Shown: piece by piece, positions 17,911 to 26,607 of the stretch
Numbering within the stretch: the stretch's first letter is position 1
Layout of the letters: each line of letters opens with the position of its first letter
Assembly: GCA_902592275.1 (NCBI GenBank)
Contig: CACJDW010000004.1
Location: 1 to 64,000, forward strand
DNA: 64,000 bases
Direction of reading: 5' to 3'
Source: an uncultured Pelagibacteraceae bacterium
GTDB taxonomy: Bacteria; Pseudomonadota; Alphaproteobacteria; Pelagibacterales; Pelagibacteraceae
Notes under the pieces: model-generated
What the model saw: the letters and a program-made list of their open reading frames with translations, nothing else
The model's database searches: none
What the model was told of the DNA's origin: nothing
Made by a program: the position numbers and the translations under genes

Positions 17911-18797
17911 TTTCAAATAATAAATTAGCAATTTTTTTAATTATAATCTCAGTTTTTTGTGGAACACTAATGTTAACCTTTTTAAAATTAGCTCAAGAAG
18001 AAGTTAATGTTTATGTTGCAGGGTTTTTTAGATTTTTATTTGGTTTCCTAATTATTTTTCCCTATATGCTAAAATCTAAATTTACAGTTTTTAAATCAAA
18101 TCATCATAAAAAACATTTTCTTAGAGCGTTTTTAAACTTACCTTCAATGTTATTATATTTCTCAGCTTTAGTAATGATGCCAATTGAAAAAGCTACAGCT
18201 ATATCTTTTGTGGTTCCTTTCATAGTAACAATATTGGCAGTTTTATTTCTAGGAGAAAAAATTTACATATACAGGAGTTTTGCACTAGTTTTAGGATTTA
18301 TAGGAATGTTAATAATTTTAAGACCAGGAATAATTGAAATCTCTCTTGGAGTTTATATGGCACTGGCATCATCTTTTATGTGGTCAATAGTGATTATAAT
18401 TACAAAAACTATCGCAAAAGATGATAGTTCGATTACAATTTTATCTTATGGATACACGTATATGACAATTTTTAGTTTCATTATTGCGTTGTTTTATTGG
18501 CAAACACCTAGTTTTCAAACTTTGATTTATTTATTTTTTGCAGGTTTATTTGGTACATTATTACATCTTTGCATTAATCACGCATACAAATTAGTAGATG
18601 TTAGTATGACACAACCATACTCGTTTCTAAGTTTAGTGTTTGCTTCTTTAATTGGATATTATGTTTTTAGTGAAACGCCTGATCTCTTCACTTGGATTGG
18701 TGCTAGTGTTATATTTTTAGGTGTTTTAATCATGTCATATCGTGAAATGAAGCTTGATAAAGAAATTATAAGAAAACGAATAGATATTAAATCTTAA
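17907..18797 (+). CDS. EamA/DMT-family permease
   Basis: A 296-residue protein with about ten membrane helices in two repeats of the EamA fold; the second begins near LGVYMALASSFMWSIVIIITK, and LFLGEKIYIYRSFALVLGFIGMLIILRPG is typical of the family. Substrate is unknown (metabolite or amino acid export). The start is a TTG whose last two bases begin the upstream TGA stop (TTGA), a strong coupling arrangement. Its own stop shares the tetranucleotide TTAA (18794-18797) with the convergent tctA. Confidence 0.85.
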   Translation: MISNNKLAIFLIIISVFCGTLMLTFLKLAQEEVNVYVAGFFRFLFGFLIIFPYMLKSKFTVFKSNHHKKHFLRAFLNLPSMLLYFSALVMMPIEKATAISFVVPFIVTILAVLFLGEKIYIYRSFALVLGFIGMLIILRPGIIEISLGVYMALASSFMWSIVIIITKTIAKDDSSITILSYGYTYMTIFSFIIALFYWQTPSFQTLIYLFFAGLFGTLLHLCINHAYKLVDVSMTQPYSFLSLVFASLIGYYVFSETPDLFTWIGASVIFLGVLIMSYREMKLDKEIIRKRIDIKS

Positions 18798-20293
18798 TTT
18801 TTCTTCTTAAAAGTTTTGTAGATATGCCAAACTACAATTAAAATTGTAGTAGCTAAGATACATGCAGTTAAAGTTCTATCCCACAAAAATTCCCATGAAC
18901 CATTACTCAATAACAAAGACCTTCTAAGATTTTCTTCCATCAATCCACCAAGTACAAAAGCTAATATCAAAGGTGGCATTGGAAAATCATATAATCTTAA
19001 AAAGGTAGCTACTACAGCTATTCCAATCATTAAATAAATATCAAAATTATTAAACGACATTACGTAAATCCCAGTAACAGAGAAAAATAAAATTAAAGGA
19101 ATTAAATAATTTTTAGGAACAGCAAGAATTCTAGCTATATAAGGAATGAGTGGTAAGTTTAATATAAGAAGAATTACCATTCCAATATACATAGACATAA
19201 TTATTGACCAAAAAATCTCTGGATTAGTCATGTAAAGTCTAGGACCAGGCTGAACACCAAATCCCAAAAGTGCACCTAGCATTACCGCGGTTGTTCCACT
19301 TCCAGGAATTCCCAAGGTAAGCATTGGCACAAAAGAACCTGAGCAAGCTGCATTATTTGCAGTTTCTGGTGCAGATAAACCGTTTACACTTCCTTTACCA
19401 AATTTTTCTTTTTCTTCGTCACTAACTACGTTTCTTTCCATTCCATAAGCTAAAAATGATGCAATTGTTGCACCAGCTCCAGGTAAAACACCAATTAAAA
19501 AACCAATTACTGAGGATCTTGGGATTGTTTTATACATTTTTGTTCGTTCTTCTTTATTAATTTTAATAGAACCAAGTTCAGTTAAAGAAACTTGTTTAGC
19601 GGCACTGGTTGGATCATTTCTTTTTAAAATAATTGTTAAGGCCTCACTCATTGCAAATGTTGCCATCACAACTAACACAAAGCTAATCCCGTCAGTTAAG
19701 TTCATATTGTTAAATGTAAATCTTGTAATATCAGACAAACTATCTTGACCAACTGATGCTAACATCAAGCCAAGTACAACCATCATCATTGCTTTTAAAA
19801 ATTGTCCCTTAGAAGAAAAAGCAGCAATCGCTGTTAAACCTAAAATCATTAAGGCAAAATAATCTGGCGATCTAAAAGATAAACTTACTTTTGATAAACT
19901 TGGTGCCATAAATAATAAATAAATTGCAGATAATGTTCCACCTGCAAACGAACTCCATGCAGCAATCGCTAAAGCCTTACCCGCCTTACCTTGTTGTGCC
20001 ATAGGATAACCATCAAATGAAGTGGCAACTGTTCCAGGAACACCTGGTGCATTTAACAATATAGAAGAAGTAGAACCACCAAATACTGCTCCATAATAAA
20101 CGCCAGCCATCAAAATTAATCCTGTTGCAGGATCGAAACCATAGGTAATTGGTATCATCAATGCGATAGCTGTCATTGGCCCAAGACCAGGAAGCATTCC
20201 AATGATTGTTCCAAAAAAACAACCAACCATAACCATTAATATGTTTTGAAAAGTAAGTGCTGTTGTTAATCCAATTAATATTCCTTCAATCAT
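18794..20293 (-). CDS. tctA: tripartite tricarboxylate transporter, large permease TctA
   Basis: A 499-residue membrane protein with about twelve helices. The TctA signature is clear: GTIIGMLPGLGPMTAIALMIPITYGFDP near residue 25 and its inverted-repeat partner IGVLPGAGATIASFLAYGMERN near residue 265. With TctB and the periplasmic TctC it imports carboxylates by ion symport. Its ATG overlaps the tctB stop (ATGA). Order on the strand is tctC-tctB-tctA. Confidence 0.94.
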   Translation of the reverse strand: MIEGILIGLTTALTFQNILMVMVGCFFGTIIGMLPGLGPMTAIALMIPITYGFDPATGLILMAGVYYGAVFGGSTSSILLNAPGVPGTVATSFDGYPMAQQGKAGKALAIAAWSSFAGGTLSAIYLLFMAPSLSKVSLSFRSPDYFALMILGLTAIAAFSSKGQFLKAMMMVVLGLMLASVGQDSLSDITRFTFNNMNLTDGISFVLVVMATFAMSEALTIILKRNDPTSAAKQVSLTELGSIKINKEERTKMYKTIPRSSVIGFLIGVLPGAGATIASFLAYGMERNVVSDEEKEKFGKGSVNGLSAPETANNAACSGSFVPMLTLGIPGSGTTAVMLGALLGFGVQPGPRLYMTNPEIFWSIIMSMYIGMVILLILNLPLIPYIARILAVPKNYLIPLILFFSVTGIYVMSFNNFDIYLMIGIAVVATFLRLYDFPMPPLILAFVLGGLMEENLRRSLLLSNGSWEFLWDRTLTACILATTILIVVWHIYKTFKKKN

Positions 20294-20760
20294 CCCATAA
20301 CTCCTATTGATTGTAAGAATGGATCTCTCAAATATATATCAAGAATACCGTGTAGGAGATACATAAAGGCAGCAACAAATGGAAAGGATAATAAAAACAT
20401 TAAAATCCATCTTCGTTCTCCTAAAAAATAATATGACGCAAATAAAAATAAAGACGTAGTTAAAAAATATCCAACTTTTAAAATTGTAGCTCCATAAATA
20501 ATTGCAATCAGTATAAGAATGCCTGTTTTTTTATACTCTAAGCTTTTATGTTCTACTTTAATTGTATTTGGATCTGGTAAAATAAGTTTTAATCCAGAAA
20601 AAAATAATCCTGCATAACCTAAATAGATTGGAAATGTTCGTGCATTAAACGGTGCATTTTCATCAAATGCAAATACTTGAATCTGGTAAGCAGTATATAA
20701 ATAAAATGCTGAAAAAATAAAAAAGAGCAGTGATATAATTTTTGTAGTATTTATATTCAC
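20290..20760 (-). CDS. tctB: tripartite tricarboxylate transporter, small permease TctB
   Basis: A 156-residue protein with four predicted membrane helices, matching TctB in size and topology and placed between tctC and tctA. Sequence conservation is low in this family, so the call leans on context. The start is a GTG at 20760, preceded by a weak AGAG. It lies 27 bases after tctC, with a small hairpin over the tctC stop. Confidence 0.88.
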   Translation of the reverse strand: MNINTTKIISLLFFIFSAFYLYTAYQIQVFAFDENAPFNARTFPIYLGYAGLFFSGLKLILPDPNTIKVEHKSLEYKKTGILILIAIIYGATILKVGYFLTTSLFLFASYYFLGERRWILMFLLSFPFVAAFMYLLHGILDIYLRDPFLQSIGVMG

Positions 20761-20774
20761 TGCTCTAATTTCAA

Positions 20775-20791
20775 ATAATCCTAAGGATTAT
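20775..20791 (-). promoter_or_regulatory. intercistronic hairpin at the end of tctC
   Basis: ATAATCC (20775-20781) and GGATTAT (20785-20791) form a 7 bp stem with a 3-base loop that includes the tctC stop codon. Only a short T run follows on the minus strand, so it is more likely an RNA-stabilising or weak attenuating structure than a full terminator. Confidence 0.5.
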
Positions 20792-21768
20792 ATAACTCCT
20801 AATTTTTTCATAAGAGCTGTCATTTCTTGAGTTTGTTTTTCTAAGAAAGAAACAAACTTGCCTTCTGGATTATAAATATTAACCCAAGCATTTCTTGCTC
20901 TGACAGTTTCCCATTCAGGAGTTTTTTGTACATCGCCTAGCATTTTTGCAATAGCTGATCTATCAGCATTGCTCATACCTGGAGGGCCAAAGAAACCTCT
21001 CCAGTTAACGAATTGTACATCATATCCTTGTTCTTTAAGAGTTGGTGCATCTGGTGCATCAGAAACTCTTGAAGGAGCAGTAATACCAATAATTCTCACT
21101 TGGTCTCTTGCACCCATCAATTCACCTAAACCAGTTGATATGATTTGAGTTTCTCCAGATAAAAGTCCAGCTAAAGCTTTTCCACCAGCATCATAAGGAA
21201 TGTATTGAACAGCATTCGGATCTGCACCTGCAGCTTGGAAAGCTAAAGCACCAATTAAATGGTCCATGCTTCCTCTCACTGATCCGCCAGCCATTTTAAC
21301 TGAATTTGGATCTTTTTTGTAAGCATCAACTACATCTTTAAAATTTTTGAAAGATGAACTTTTTGCAACTGCGATAGCACCATAGTCACCAATTACACCA
21401 GCGATTGGCACAACATCTTTGTAAGATAAAGTTCCACTTCCTTTTACATAACCTTTGTGTCTAGTAATTGATCTTAATACTAATGGTGTTGATTGAACCA
21501 AAACTGTATTAGCAGGTTTAGTATTGATCATGTAAGCTAAGGCTTTACCACCACCACCACCTGACATATTTTCAAATGATGCACTACTTAACATACCAGC
21601 TTTCGTTAAAGCTTCTCCAGTACCTCTAGCGGTTCCATCCCAACCACCACCAGCACCACCACCAATTACAAAGTGCAATTTGTCAATTGCTACTGAGCTT
21701 GTAGTTGTTGCTGAGAATAATAGGATTGCTGAGAATAATACTGAAACTATTTTTTTTAAGTTTTTCAT
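20788..21768 (-). CDS. tctC: tripartite tricarboxylate transporter substrate-binding protein TctC
   Basis: A 326-residue Bug-family periplasmic binding protein. Residues 1-27 are a signal peptide (basic start, LFSAILLFSATTTSSVA). The mature part begins DKLHFVIGGGAGGGWDGTARG and contains SGGGGGKALAYM and YIPYDAGGKALAGLLSGE, the usual ligand-contact loops. It delivers a carboxylate to TctAB; the identity of the substrate is not readable. A GAGGGAT Shine-Dalgarno precedes the ATG. It is the first gene of tctCBA. Confidence 0.93.
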   Translation of the reverse strand: MKNLKKIVSVLFSAILLFSATTTSSVAIDKLHFVIGGGAGGGWDGTARGTGEALTKAGMLSSASFENMSGGGGGKALAYMINTKPANTVLVQSTPLVLRSITRHKGYVKGSGTLSYKDVVPIAGVIGDYGAIAVAKSSSFKNFKDVVDAYKKDPNSVKMAGGSVRGSMDHLIGALAFQAAGADPNAVQYIPYDAGGKALAGLLSGETQIISTGLGELMGARDQVRIIGITAPSRVSDAPDAPTLKEQGYDVQFVNWRGFFGPPGMSNADRSAIAKMLGDVQKTPEWETVRARNAWVNIYNPEGKFVSFLEKQTQEMTALMKKLGVI

Positions 21769-21802
21769 TATTTATCCCTCTCTAATTTAAAAATGTAAGT
21801 TA

Positions 21803-21808
21803 ATTATA
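21803..21808 (-). promoter_or_regulatory. possible -10 element of tctC
   Basis: A perfect TATAAT on the minus strand lies 34 bases upstream of the tctC start. No convincing -35 sits at the right distance, so this is tentative. The rest of the 216 bp divergent gap (21769-21984) shows only AT-rich sequence and a lone TTGACT at 21930-21935 facing the + strand gene. Confidence 0.3.
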
Positions 21809-21984
21809 GTCTTAATCTTTATTCAACCTCTAATTAAGTAACACAACTTTTAATTGAAAGTATTTTCTCAAAAAAAATATTAATAAAACTTTGAATTTTA
21901 TTAATTTTAAAAATTAAATTTTCACTTTATTGACTAATACATTTTTTCTTATCTTTTACATTGTAGATGATAGAAGCTTAATGA

Positions 21985-23061
21985 ATGATTAAACATCAAA
22001 TCAAATCTTATCTTGAAAATGCAAAACAAGTATTTTCAATTAAATTTATTTCAGTTTTAATAATTTCTTTTCCCAGCGCGATCATTGCTGACTATTTTAA
22101 TATTCCTCTAGCTTGGTTTTTGGGTCCAATGATTATCACATCAATTGCTGCTTTATCTGGTCTAAAAATCCTGATGCCTAAAATTGTATTAAGTTTTATC
22201 TTAATAATTTTAGGTTTGCATATTGGAAATTACATAGACCAAAATCTATTTAATCAAATGCTTGATTGGATTTGGACTTCATTAATTATGTTAATCTACA
22301 TAATAATTTGTATTTTAGTTGTTGCTAAATACCTCCAAAAATTTTCAAGTTATGGAGAAAAAGCTTCAATATTTTCAGCAGCACCTGGTGCACTGGGTCC
22401 TTTAATGATTTTAGCAGAAAATGAAAAAACGGATTTATCTCAAGTTGCAACTTCTCACTTAATTAGATTAATCATCATAATAACAGTCATTCCATTTATT
22501 ATAGTTAATAATACTGACCATAATGTTTTGTTAAATGACGACTTCAATTATTTTGCTCAAAATCATTTAAATTTAATTTTACTTATTGTTGCGTCTTTGT
22601 TTTTTATATTTGTTTTCGATAAAATCAGAATTCCTGCAGCTTTATTATCTGGAACATTATTTGCGAGTGGCTTATTACAAATTACAGATATAGCCTCATA
22701 TAAATTGCCAGATGAAACAATAAATTTTTGTCTGCTAATTCTTGGCTCTTCTGTCGGATGTAGGTTTGCTGAAAAAACTGTTAAAGAGATAGCCAATAAT
22801 TCTCTTCATAGTATTGTGGCTACCACTATTTTGTTAGTGTTAGGTTTGGTTGCAGCCTATGTTGCAACATTCGTTGTTGATACAAATATTTTAACTTTAA
22901 TATTATCTTTTAGTCCTGGAGGAATTTATGAAGTGGCAGTTATAGCAATTGCTTTTGATTTAGACCCAGACTTTGTTGCTTTTCACCATATAATAAGATT
23001 ACTTTTTATACTTTTCACAGTCCCTGTATTTTTAAGAGTAATTGAAAAAATTAAGAAATAA
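21985..23061 (+). CDS. AbrB-family membrane protein (PF05145 type)
   Basis: A 358-residue protein with about ten membrane helices and an internal duplication typical of AbrB/'ammonia monooxygenase' (misnamed) family: FNIPLAWFLGPMIITSIAAL and, in the second half, IRIPAALLSGTLFASGLLQ, each followed by a glycine-rich helix (FSAAPGALGPLMIL and FSPGGIYEVAVIA). Function is unsettled. Members are frequently found beside tripartite tricarboxylate transporters, as here, where it is divergent from tctC. It overlaps the convergent GT9 gene by 11 bases. Confidence 0.85.
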   Translation: MIKHQIKSYLENAKQVFSIKFISVLIISFPSAIIADYFNIPLAWFLGPMIITSIAALSGLKILMPKIVLSFILIILGLHIGNYIDQNLFNQMLDWIWTSLIMLIYIIICILVVAKYLQKFSSYGEKASIFSAAPGALGPLMILAENEKTDLSQVATSHLIRLIIIITVIPFIIVNNTDHNVLLNDDFNYFAQNHLNLILLIVASLFFIFVFDKIRIPAALLSGTLFASGLLQITDIASYKLPDETINFCLLILGSSVGCRFAEKTVKEIANNSLHSIVATTILLVLGLVAAYVATFVVDTNILTLILSFSPGGIYEVAVIAIAFDLDPDFVAFHHIIRLLFILFTVPVFLRVIEKIKK

Positions 23062-23992
23062 TTTCAGAAAGTCTTTCAAAAACTTTTTCTGCTGAGAGTT
23101 TAGATAATTCAGAGGCTTGTATTGCTTTAAAGTTATCTCTTTCAATACTGACTTTAAAAGGAGTTGTATGTGAACCAAATAAAGCAACACCCTTTGATCC
23201 TAAGTGTGCGGTTATATGAGCGGGTCCAGTATCATTAGCAACGACAAACGAACTATCTTTAATCAATCCAGATAATTGCGAAATATTTAAAGCTTTACCA
23301 TTATCTAAAATACATAAAGCATTTATATTTTTTGCATCTTTAATTTCATCTGGTCCAGGTGCAGTAACAACTTTAAATTTATTTTCAAATTTTTCATTTA
23401 TTAAAGAGATTAGGTCGTTGTAGTAAGGCCATTTCTTTGAAGTTAAATGAGGTGAGCAAAAAGGAAAAAGTATTATGTATTTAACTAATTCATAATTATT
23501 TTTTATTTTTGAAATATCAACTGTACTCCATGAAAAGTCTGGTTTCATTGTATGATTGGTATTAATTCCTGAAGATTTTAACTGATGATCAAATCTTGAA
23601 AGAACAGAATCTTTATCAAAATCTTTTTTAGTTGTTCCTTCTGGTAGAGTTGTTTCTGTTGAACACCAGATGGTTTTGTCAGCCTTAGGAAATAATATAT
23701 TTTTGTAAAATGATGTTCTGCTAGAATTTTGAAGATCATAAACTTTTGAGAAATTATGTTTTTTAATCTCTCTCATTAGTAAATATAAATAAATTAAGTT
23801 AATCTTTGACAATCTCTTATCTAGAATAACATTTGAAATATGTGGGTTTTTTTTAAATAGTTCAAAATAAGGTTTGGTTGTTAATAAATGAATTTGATCT
23901 TCTTTATGATTTTCAGAAATATCTTGAATTGCCCCACATGCTTGAGCTATATCGCCTAAAGATCCATGTTTAATAATTAAAATATTAGACAT
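23051..23992 (-). CDS. glycosyltransferase family 9 (heptosyltransferase-like)
   Basis: A 313-residue GT9 protein. Family marks are the N-terminal ILIIKHGSLGDIAQACGAI, LFPFCSPHLTSKKWP in the nucleotide-sugar domain and the hallmark VANDTGPAHITAHLGSKGVALFG. It probably adds heptose or a related sugar to the lipid A core at the cytoplasmic face of the inner membrane. It is divergent from the DUF6165 gene across 32 bp; the two commonly sit together in lipopolysaccharide loci. Confidence 0.88.
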   Translation of the reverse strand: MSNILIIKHGSLGDIAQACGAIQDISENHKEDQIHLLTTKPYFELFKKNPHISNVILDKRLSKINLIYLYLLMREIKKHNFSKVYDLQNSSRTSFYKNILFPKADKTIWCSTETTLPEGTTKKDFDKDSVLSRFDHQLKSSGINTNHTMKPDFSWSTVDISKIKNNYELVKYIILFPFCSPHLTSKKWPYYNDLISLINEKFENKFKVVTAPGPDEIKDAKNINALCILDNGKALNISQLSGLIKDSSFVVANDTGPAHITAHLGSKGVALFGSHTTPFKVSIERDNFKAIQASELSKLSAEKVFERLSEIIS

Positions 23993-24024
23993 AATTCTAA
24001 CAACTTAACATAGTATAAAGTTTT

Positions 24025-24414
24025 ATGAATAAAATTATAGTCGAGGTTTCTGTTGGAGAGCTTTTAGACAAGATTTCAATATTAGAAATCAAACAAGGTA
24101 AAATAAAAGACCCAGAAAAATTAAATTTCATAAATAACGAACACTCTATTCTTAAAAATCAGTTAGAAAAAAATGTTAAGTCTGATGAGAAGCTTGAAAA
24201 ATTATTTCAAGACTTAAAAGATATAAATGCCAAACTTTGGGTTATTGAAGATGATAAAAGAGATTGTGAAAAAAATAAAGATTTTGGAGAAAAATTTATA
24301 AAACTTTCTAGAGATGTTCATTTTTTAAATGATGATCGTGCAAAAATAAAACTAGAAATGAATAACCATACTGGTTCTGCTATTAAAGAAATTAAAGAGT
24401 ATACTAGTTACTAA
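24025..24414 (+). CDS. DUF6165-like protein
   Basis: A 129-residue, highly charged, mainly helical protein starting MNKIIVEVSVGELLDKISILEIKQ, a pattern I associate with DUF6165 proteins found next to lipopolysaccharide glycosyltransferases. No membrane segment or signal peptide. It is likely helical with coiled-coil stretches (LFQDLKDINAKLWVIEDDKRD). Molecular role is unknown. Its 3' end overlaps the convergent PhyH gene by 11 bases. Confidence 0.75.
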   Translation: MNKIIVEVSVGELLDKISILEIKQGKIKDPEKLNFINNEHSILKNQLEKNVKSDEKLEKLFQDLKDINAKLWVIEDDKRDCEKNKDFGEKFIKLSRDVHFLNDDRAKIKLEMNNHTGSAIKEIKEYTSY

Positions 24415-25192
24415 AAACTTTTGGAAACCAATCCTCCCTCATTTGATCTCCTGATTTTAAATTAATTCCATCAAATGGTGGTGATGTTGGACCACCTCTT
24501 TCAGTAAAAGTAACATCATCACCTATAAATCTCATAGAGAATGCTCTACGGGATTGAGAACTTTGATTTCCTGTGGAACCATGAACAGTTTTAAAATTAA
24601 ACAAAACTGCATCACCTAATTTTAGGTCTGGAACCAATATATTTTCCTCAAATTCTTCTTTTTTTGGAAGACTCATAAATGAACTATCATCTTCATACCA
24701 AGGTTGATCGTTAGACCATTTAGTAGGTCTTAAAAGTTTTTGCCATTTATGTGATCCTAAAATTAATTTAAGGTTATTTTCTTTATTTACTTCATCTAAT
24801 GGTATCCAAAAACTTCCTGTATCGTTTCCATCAACACAATAATACGGCATATCTTGATGCCAAGGTGTTTCTTTATTTGTTCCAGGGTCTTTAATAAAAA
24901 GATGATCATGAAAAATCTTTATAGATTTTGAATTTGTAGCCTCAGCAACTATTTGAGCTGCGGGAGAATTAAACATACAATCTTTGAATTCTTTTATTCT
25001 TTCCCAATTGCAATAGTCCTCAAAAAACCTTCCTTCATTTTCTCTAGCATTTTCTCTTCCATGTTGACTTGGGTTGTCTAAAACTTTTTGAAAACCACTT
25101 CTTAATGGTTCAATCCAATCTTGAAATACACCTTTAATTATTATTGCACCATGATCTTGATAATCATCAATCTGTTTTTGAGAAAGATACAT
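24404..25192 (-). CDS. phytanoyl-CoA dioxygenase (PhyH) family protein
   Basis: A 262-residue Fe(II)/2-oxoglutarate-dependent dioxygenase. The 2-His-1-carboxylate metal site is visible as WHQDMPY (H and D, near residue 127) and the distal histidine in FKTVHGSTGNQSS, with the oxoglutarate-binding arginine in SRRAFSMRF. It begins one base after the upstream ABC permease gene ends, so it is almost certainly cotranscribed with the transporter and may hydroxylate the imported compound. Ectoine hydroxylase belongs to the same family but the EctD-specific motif is not evident. Confidence 0.87.
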   Translation of the reverse strand: MYLSQKQIDDYQDHGAIIIKGVFQDWIEPLRSGFQKVLDNPSQHGRENARENEGRFFEDYCNWERIKEFKDCMFNSPAAQIVAEATNSKSIKIFHDHLFIKDPGTNKETPWHQDMPYYCVDGNDTGSFWIPLDEVNKENNLKLILGSHKWQKLLRPTKWSNDQPWYEDDSSFMSLPKKEEFEENILVPDLKLGDAVLFNFKTVHGSTGNQSSQSRRAFSMRFIGDDVTFTERGGPTSPPFDGINLKSGDQMREDWFPKVFSN

Positions 25193-25193
25193 T

Positions 25194-25871
25194 TTATTGT
25201 TGGAAGCTATATTTTTTTTCTAAATACTTAATCACATTATGAATAACAAAAGTCATAAATAAATAAATTCCACCAGCTACAATAAATACTTCAATAGGCT
25301 TAAATGTTGTTGATATGATGTATTTTGCAACACCAGTTAAGTCCATTAGTGTTACGGTACTTGCTAATGAAGTACCCTTCATCATTAAAATTATTTCATT
25401 TCCATATGCAGGAAGAGATTGTCTAATCGCAATGGGTATTTGAATTTTATAAAATATAATTTTATTTGAAATACCAAGACTTTTTCCAGCTTCAATAATT
25501 CCAGGTTTTATAGTTTGAAATGCAGATCTTAATATTTCAGAAGTATAAGCGCCTGTATTTAATGTAAAAGCTATAATTGCACACCAATAAGGTTCTTTTA
25601 AAACAACCCATAGAACTGTTGATCTTAAATATTCAATTTGTCCTAGACCAAAATAAATAATAAAAATTTGAACTAATAAAGGAGTGCCTCTAAAAACATA
25701 TGAGTATCCATAAGCAAATTTATTAATAAATATATTTTTGTTCAGCCTTAAAATTGCAAAAAATAATCCAAGAAATAATCCAAAAAATAAAGAAGCTGAT
25801 AAAAGTTTTAAAGTAATAACAGTTGCTCCTAATAGTTTTGGGAAACTGGTGATCATTAAATCAAAATCCAT
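25194..25871 (-). CDS. amino-acid type ABC transporter permease (HisM/OccM-like)
   Basis: A 225-residue inner-membrane permease with about five helices. The EAA loop is EAGKSLGISNKIIFYKIQIPIAIRQSLP, and GTPLLVQIFIIYFGLGQ is typical of the polar amino-acid uptake family. It pairs with the upstream permease, whose stop overlaps its start by one base. The PhyH gene follows after one base. No ATPase gene is adjacent. Confidence 0.9.
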   Translation of the reverse strand: MDFDLMITSFPKLLGATVITLKLLSASLFFGLFLGLFFAILRLNKNIFINKFAYGYSYVFRGTPLLVQIFIIYFGLGQIEYLRSTVLWVVLKEPYWCAIIAFTLNTGAYTSEILRSAFQTIKPGIIEAGKSLGISNKIIFYKIQIPIAIRQSLPAYGNEIILMMKGTSLASTVTLMDLTGVAKYIISTTFKPIEVFIVAGGIYLFMTFVIHNVIKYLEKKYSFQQ

Positions 25872-26563
25872 TAATAACCCCTACTATATTTCACTTCTAA
25901 TTTATTAATTAACTTCATACTTATGTAAGTGAGCATTAAATATAAAACTGCTGCAAAAGAATAAAAAAATAATGGATCTCTTGTAGATCCTGCAGCAATA
26001 TAAGATTGTCGCATGATTTCGACCAAACCAGTTACTGATATTAAAGAAGTGTCTTTTAAAGTAATTTGCCAAACATTACTTAAATTTGGAATTGCCAGTC
26101 TTAACATTTGTGGAAGAATTATTTTATAGAATTGACCAAACTTATTGATGCCTAAGACTTTAGCAGCCTCGAACTGTCCCTTATCAATCGATTGAATAGC
26201 TCCTCTAAAAACTTCTGTTGAGTAAGCTCCTGAAATTATGCCAATAGCAACTGCGCCAGTAATAAATGCATTAATTTCTATATATTCGTAATAACCAAAT
26301 ATTGATGCAACATACATGATTGCACCACTTCCACCAAAAAATAACAAATAGATTACTAATAGTTCTGGAACACCTCTAATTACTGTGGTGTAAAAATTAC
26401 CTACAAAGTTTAGTATTTTGTATTTTGAAAGTTTAAGTGGAGTAAATATTAAGGCAAAAAGAAAACCAACTAACATTGCTGTAACAGATACAGCAACAGT
26501 CATTAAGGTTGCGTAGAATAACTCATCACCCCAACCTGTTTTACCAAATGCGAGAAGTTCCAT
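25871..26563 (-). CDS. amino-acid type ABC transporter permease (HisQ/OccQ-like)
   Basis: A 230-residue permease with about five helices. Family marks are TTVIRGVPELLVIYLLFFGG and the EAA loop EAAKVLGINKFGQFYKIILPQMLRLAIPNLSN. It forms the membrane channel with the downstream permease. It follows the binding-protein gene by 44 bases, most of which is a perfect long hairpin. Confidence 0.9.
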   Translation of the reverse strand: MELLAFGKTGWGDELFYATLMTVAVSVTAMLVGFLFALIFTPLKLSKYKILNFVGNFYTTVIRGVPELLVIYLLFFGGSGAIMYVASIFGYYEYIEINAFITGAVAIGIISGAYSTEVFRGAIQSIDKGQFEAAKVLGINKFGQFYKIILPQMLRLAIPNLSNVWQITLKDTSLISVTGLVEIMRQSYIAAGSTRDPLFFYSFAAVLYLMLTYISMKLINKLEVKYSRGY

Positions 26564-26568
26564 ATAGA

Positions 26569-26595
26569 TTGGCGACTATATATTATAGTCGCCAA
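26569..26595 (-). promoter_or_regulatory. perfect intercistronic hairpin between binding protein and permease genes
   Basis: TTGGCGACTATA (26569-26580) and TATAGTCGCCAA (26584-26595) form a perfect 12 bp stem with a three-base loop. No T run follows on the minus strand, so it is more likely to protect the upstream mRNA from 3' exonucleases than to terminate. Confidence 0.75.
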
Positions 26596-26607
26596 ATCTG
26601 AAAATGA

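Noticed and set aside
21769..21984. Riboswitch in the 216 bp gap before tctC
   Set aside because: Read on both strands; no stable hairpins or known conserved core, only AT-rich sequence and a possible -10 element.
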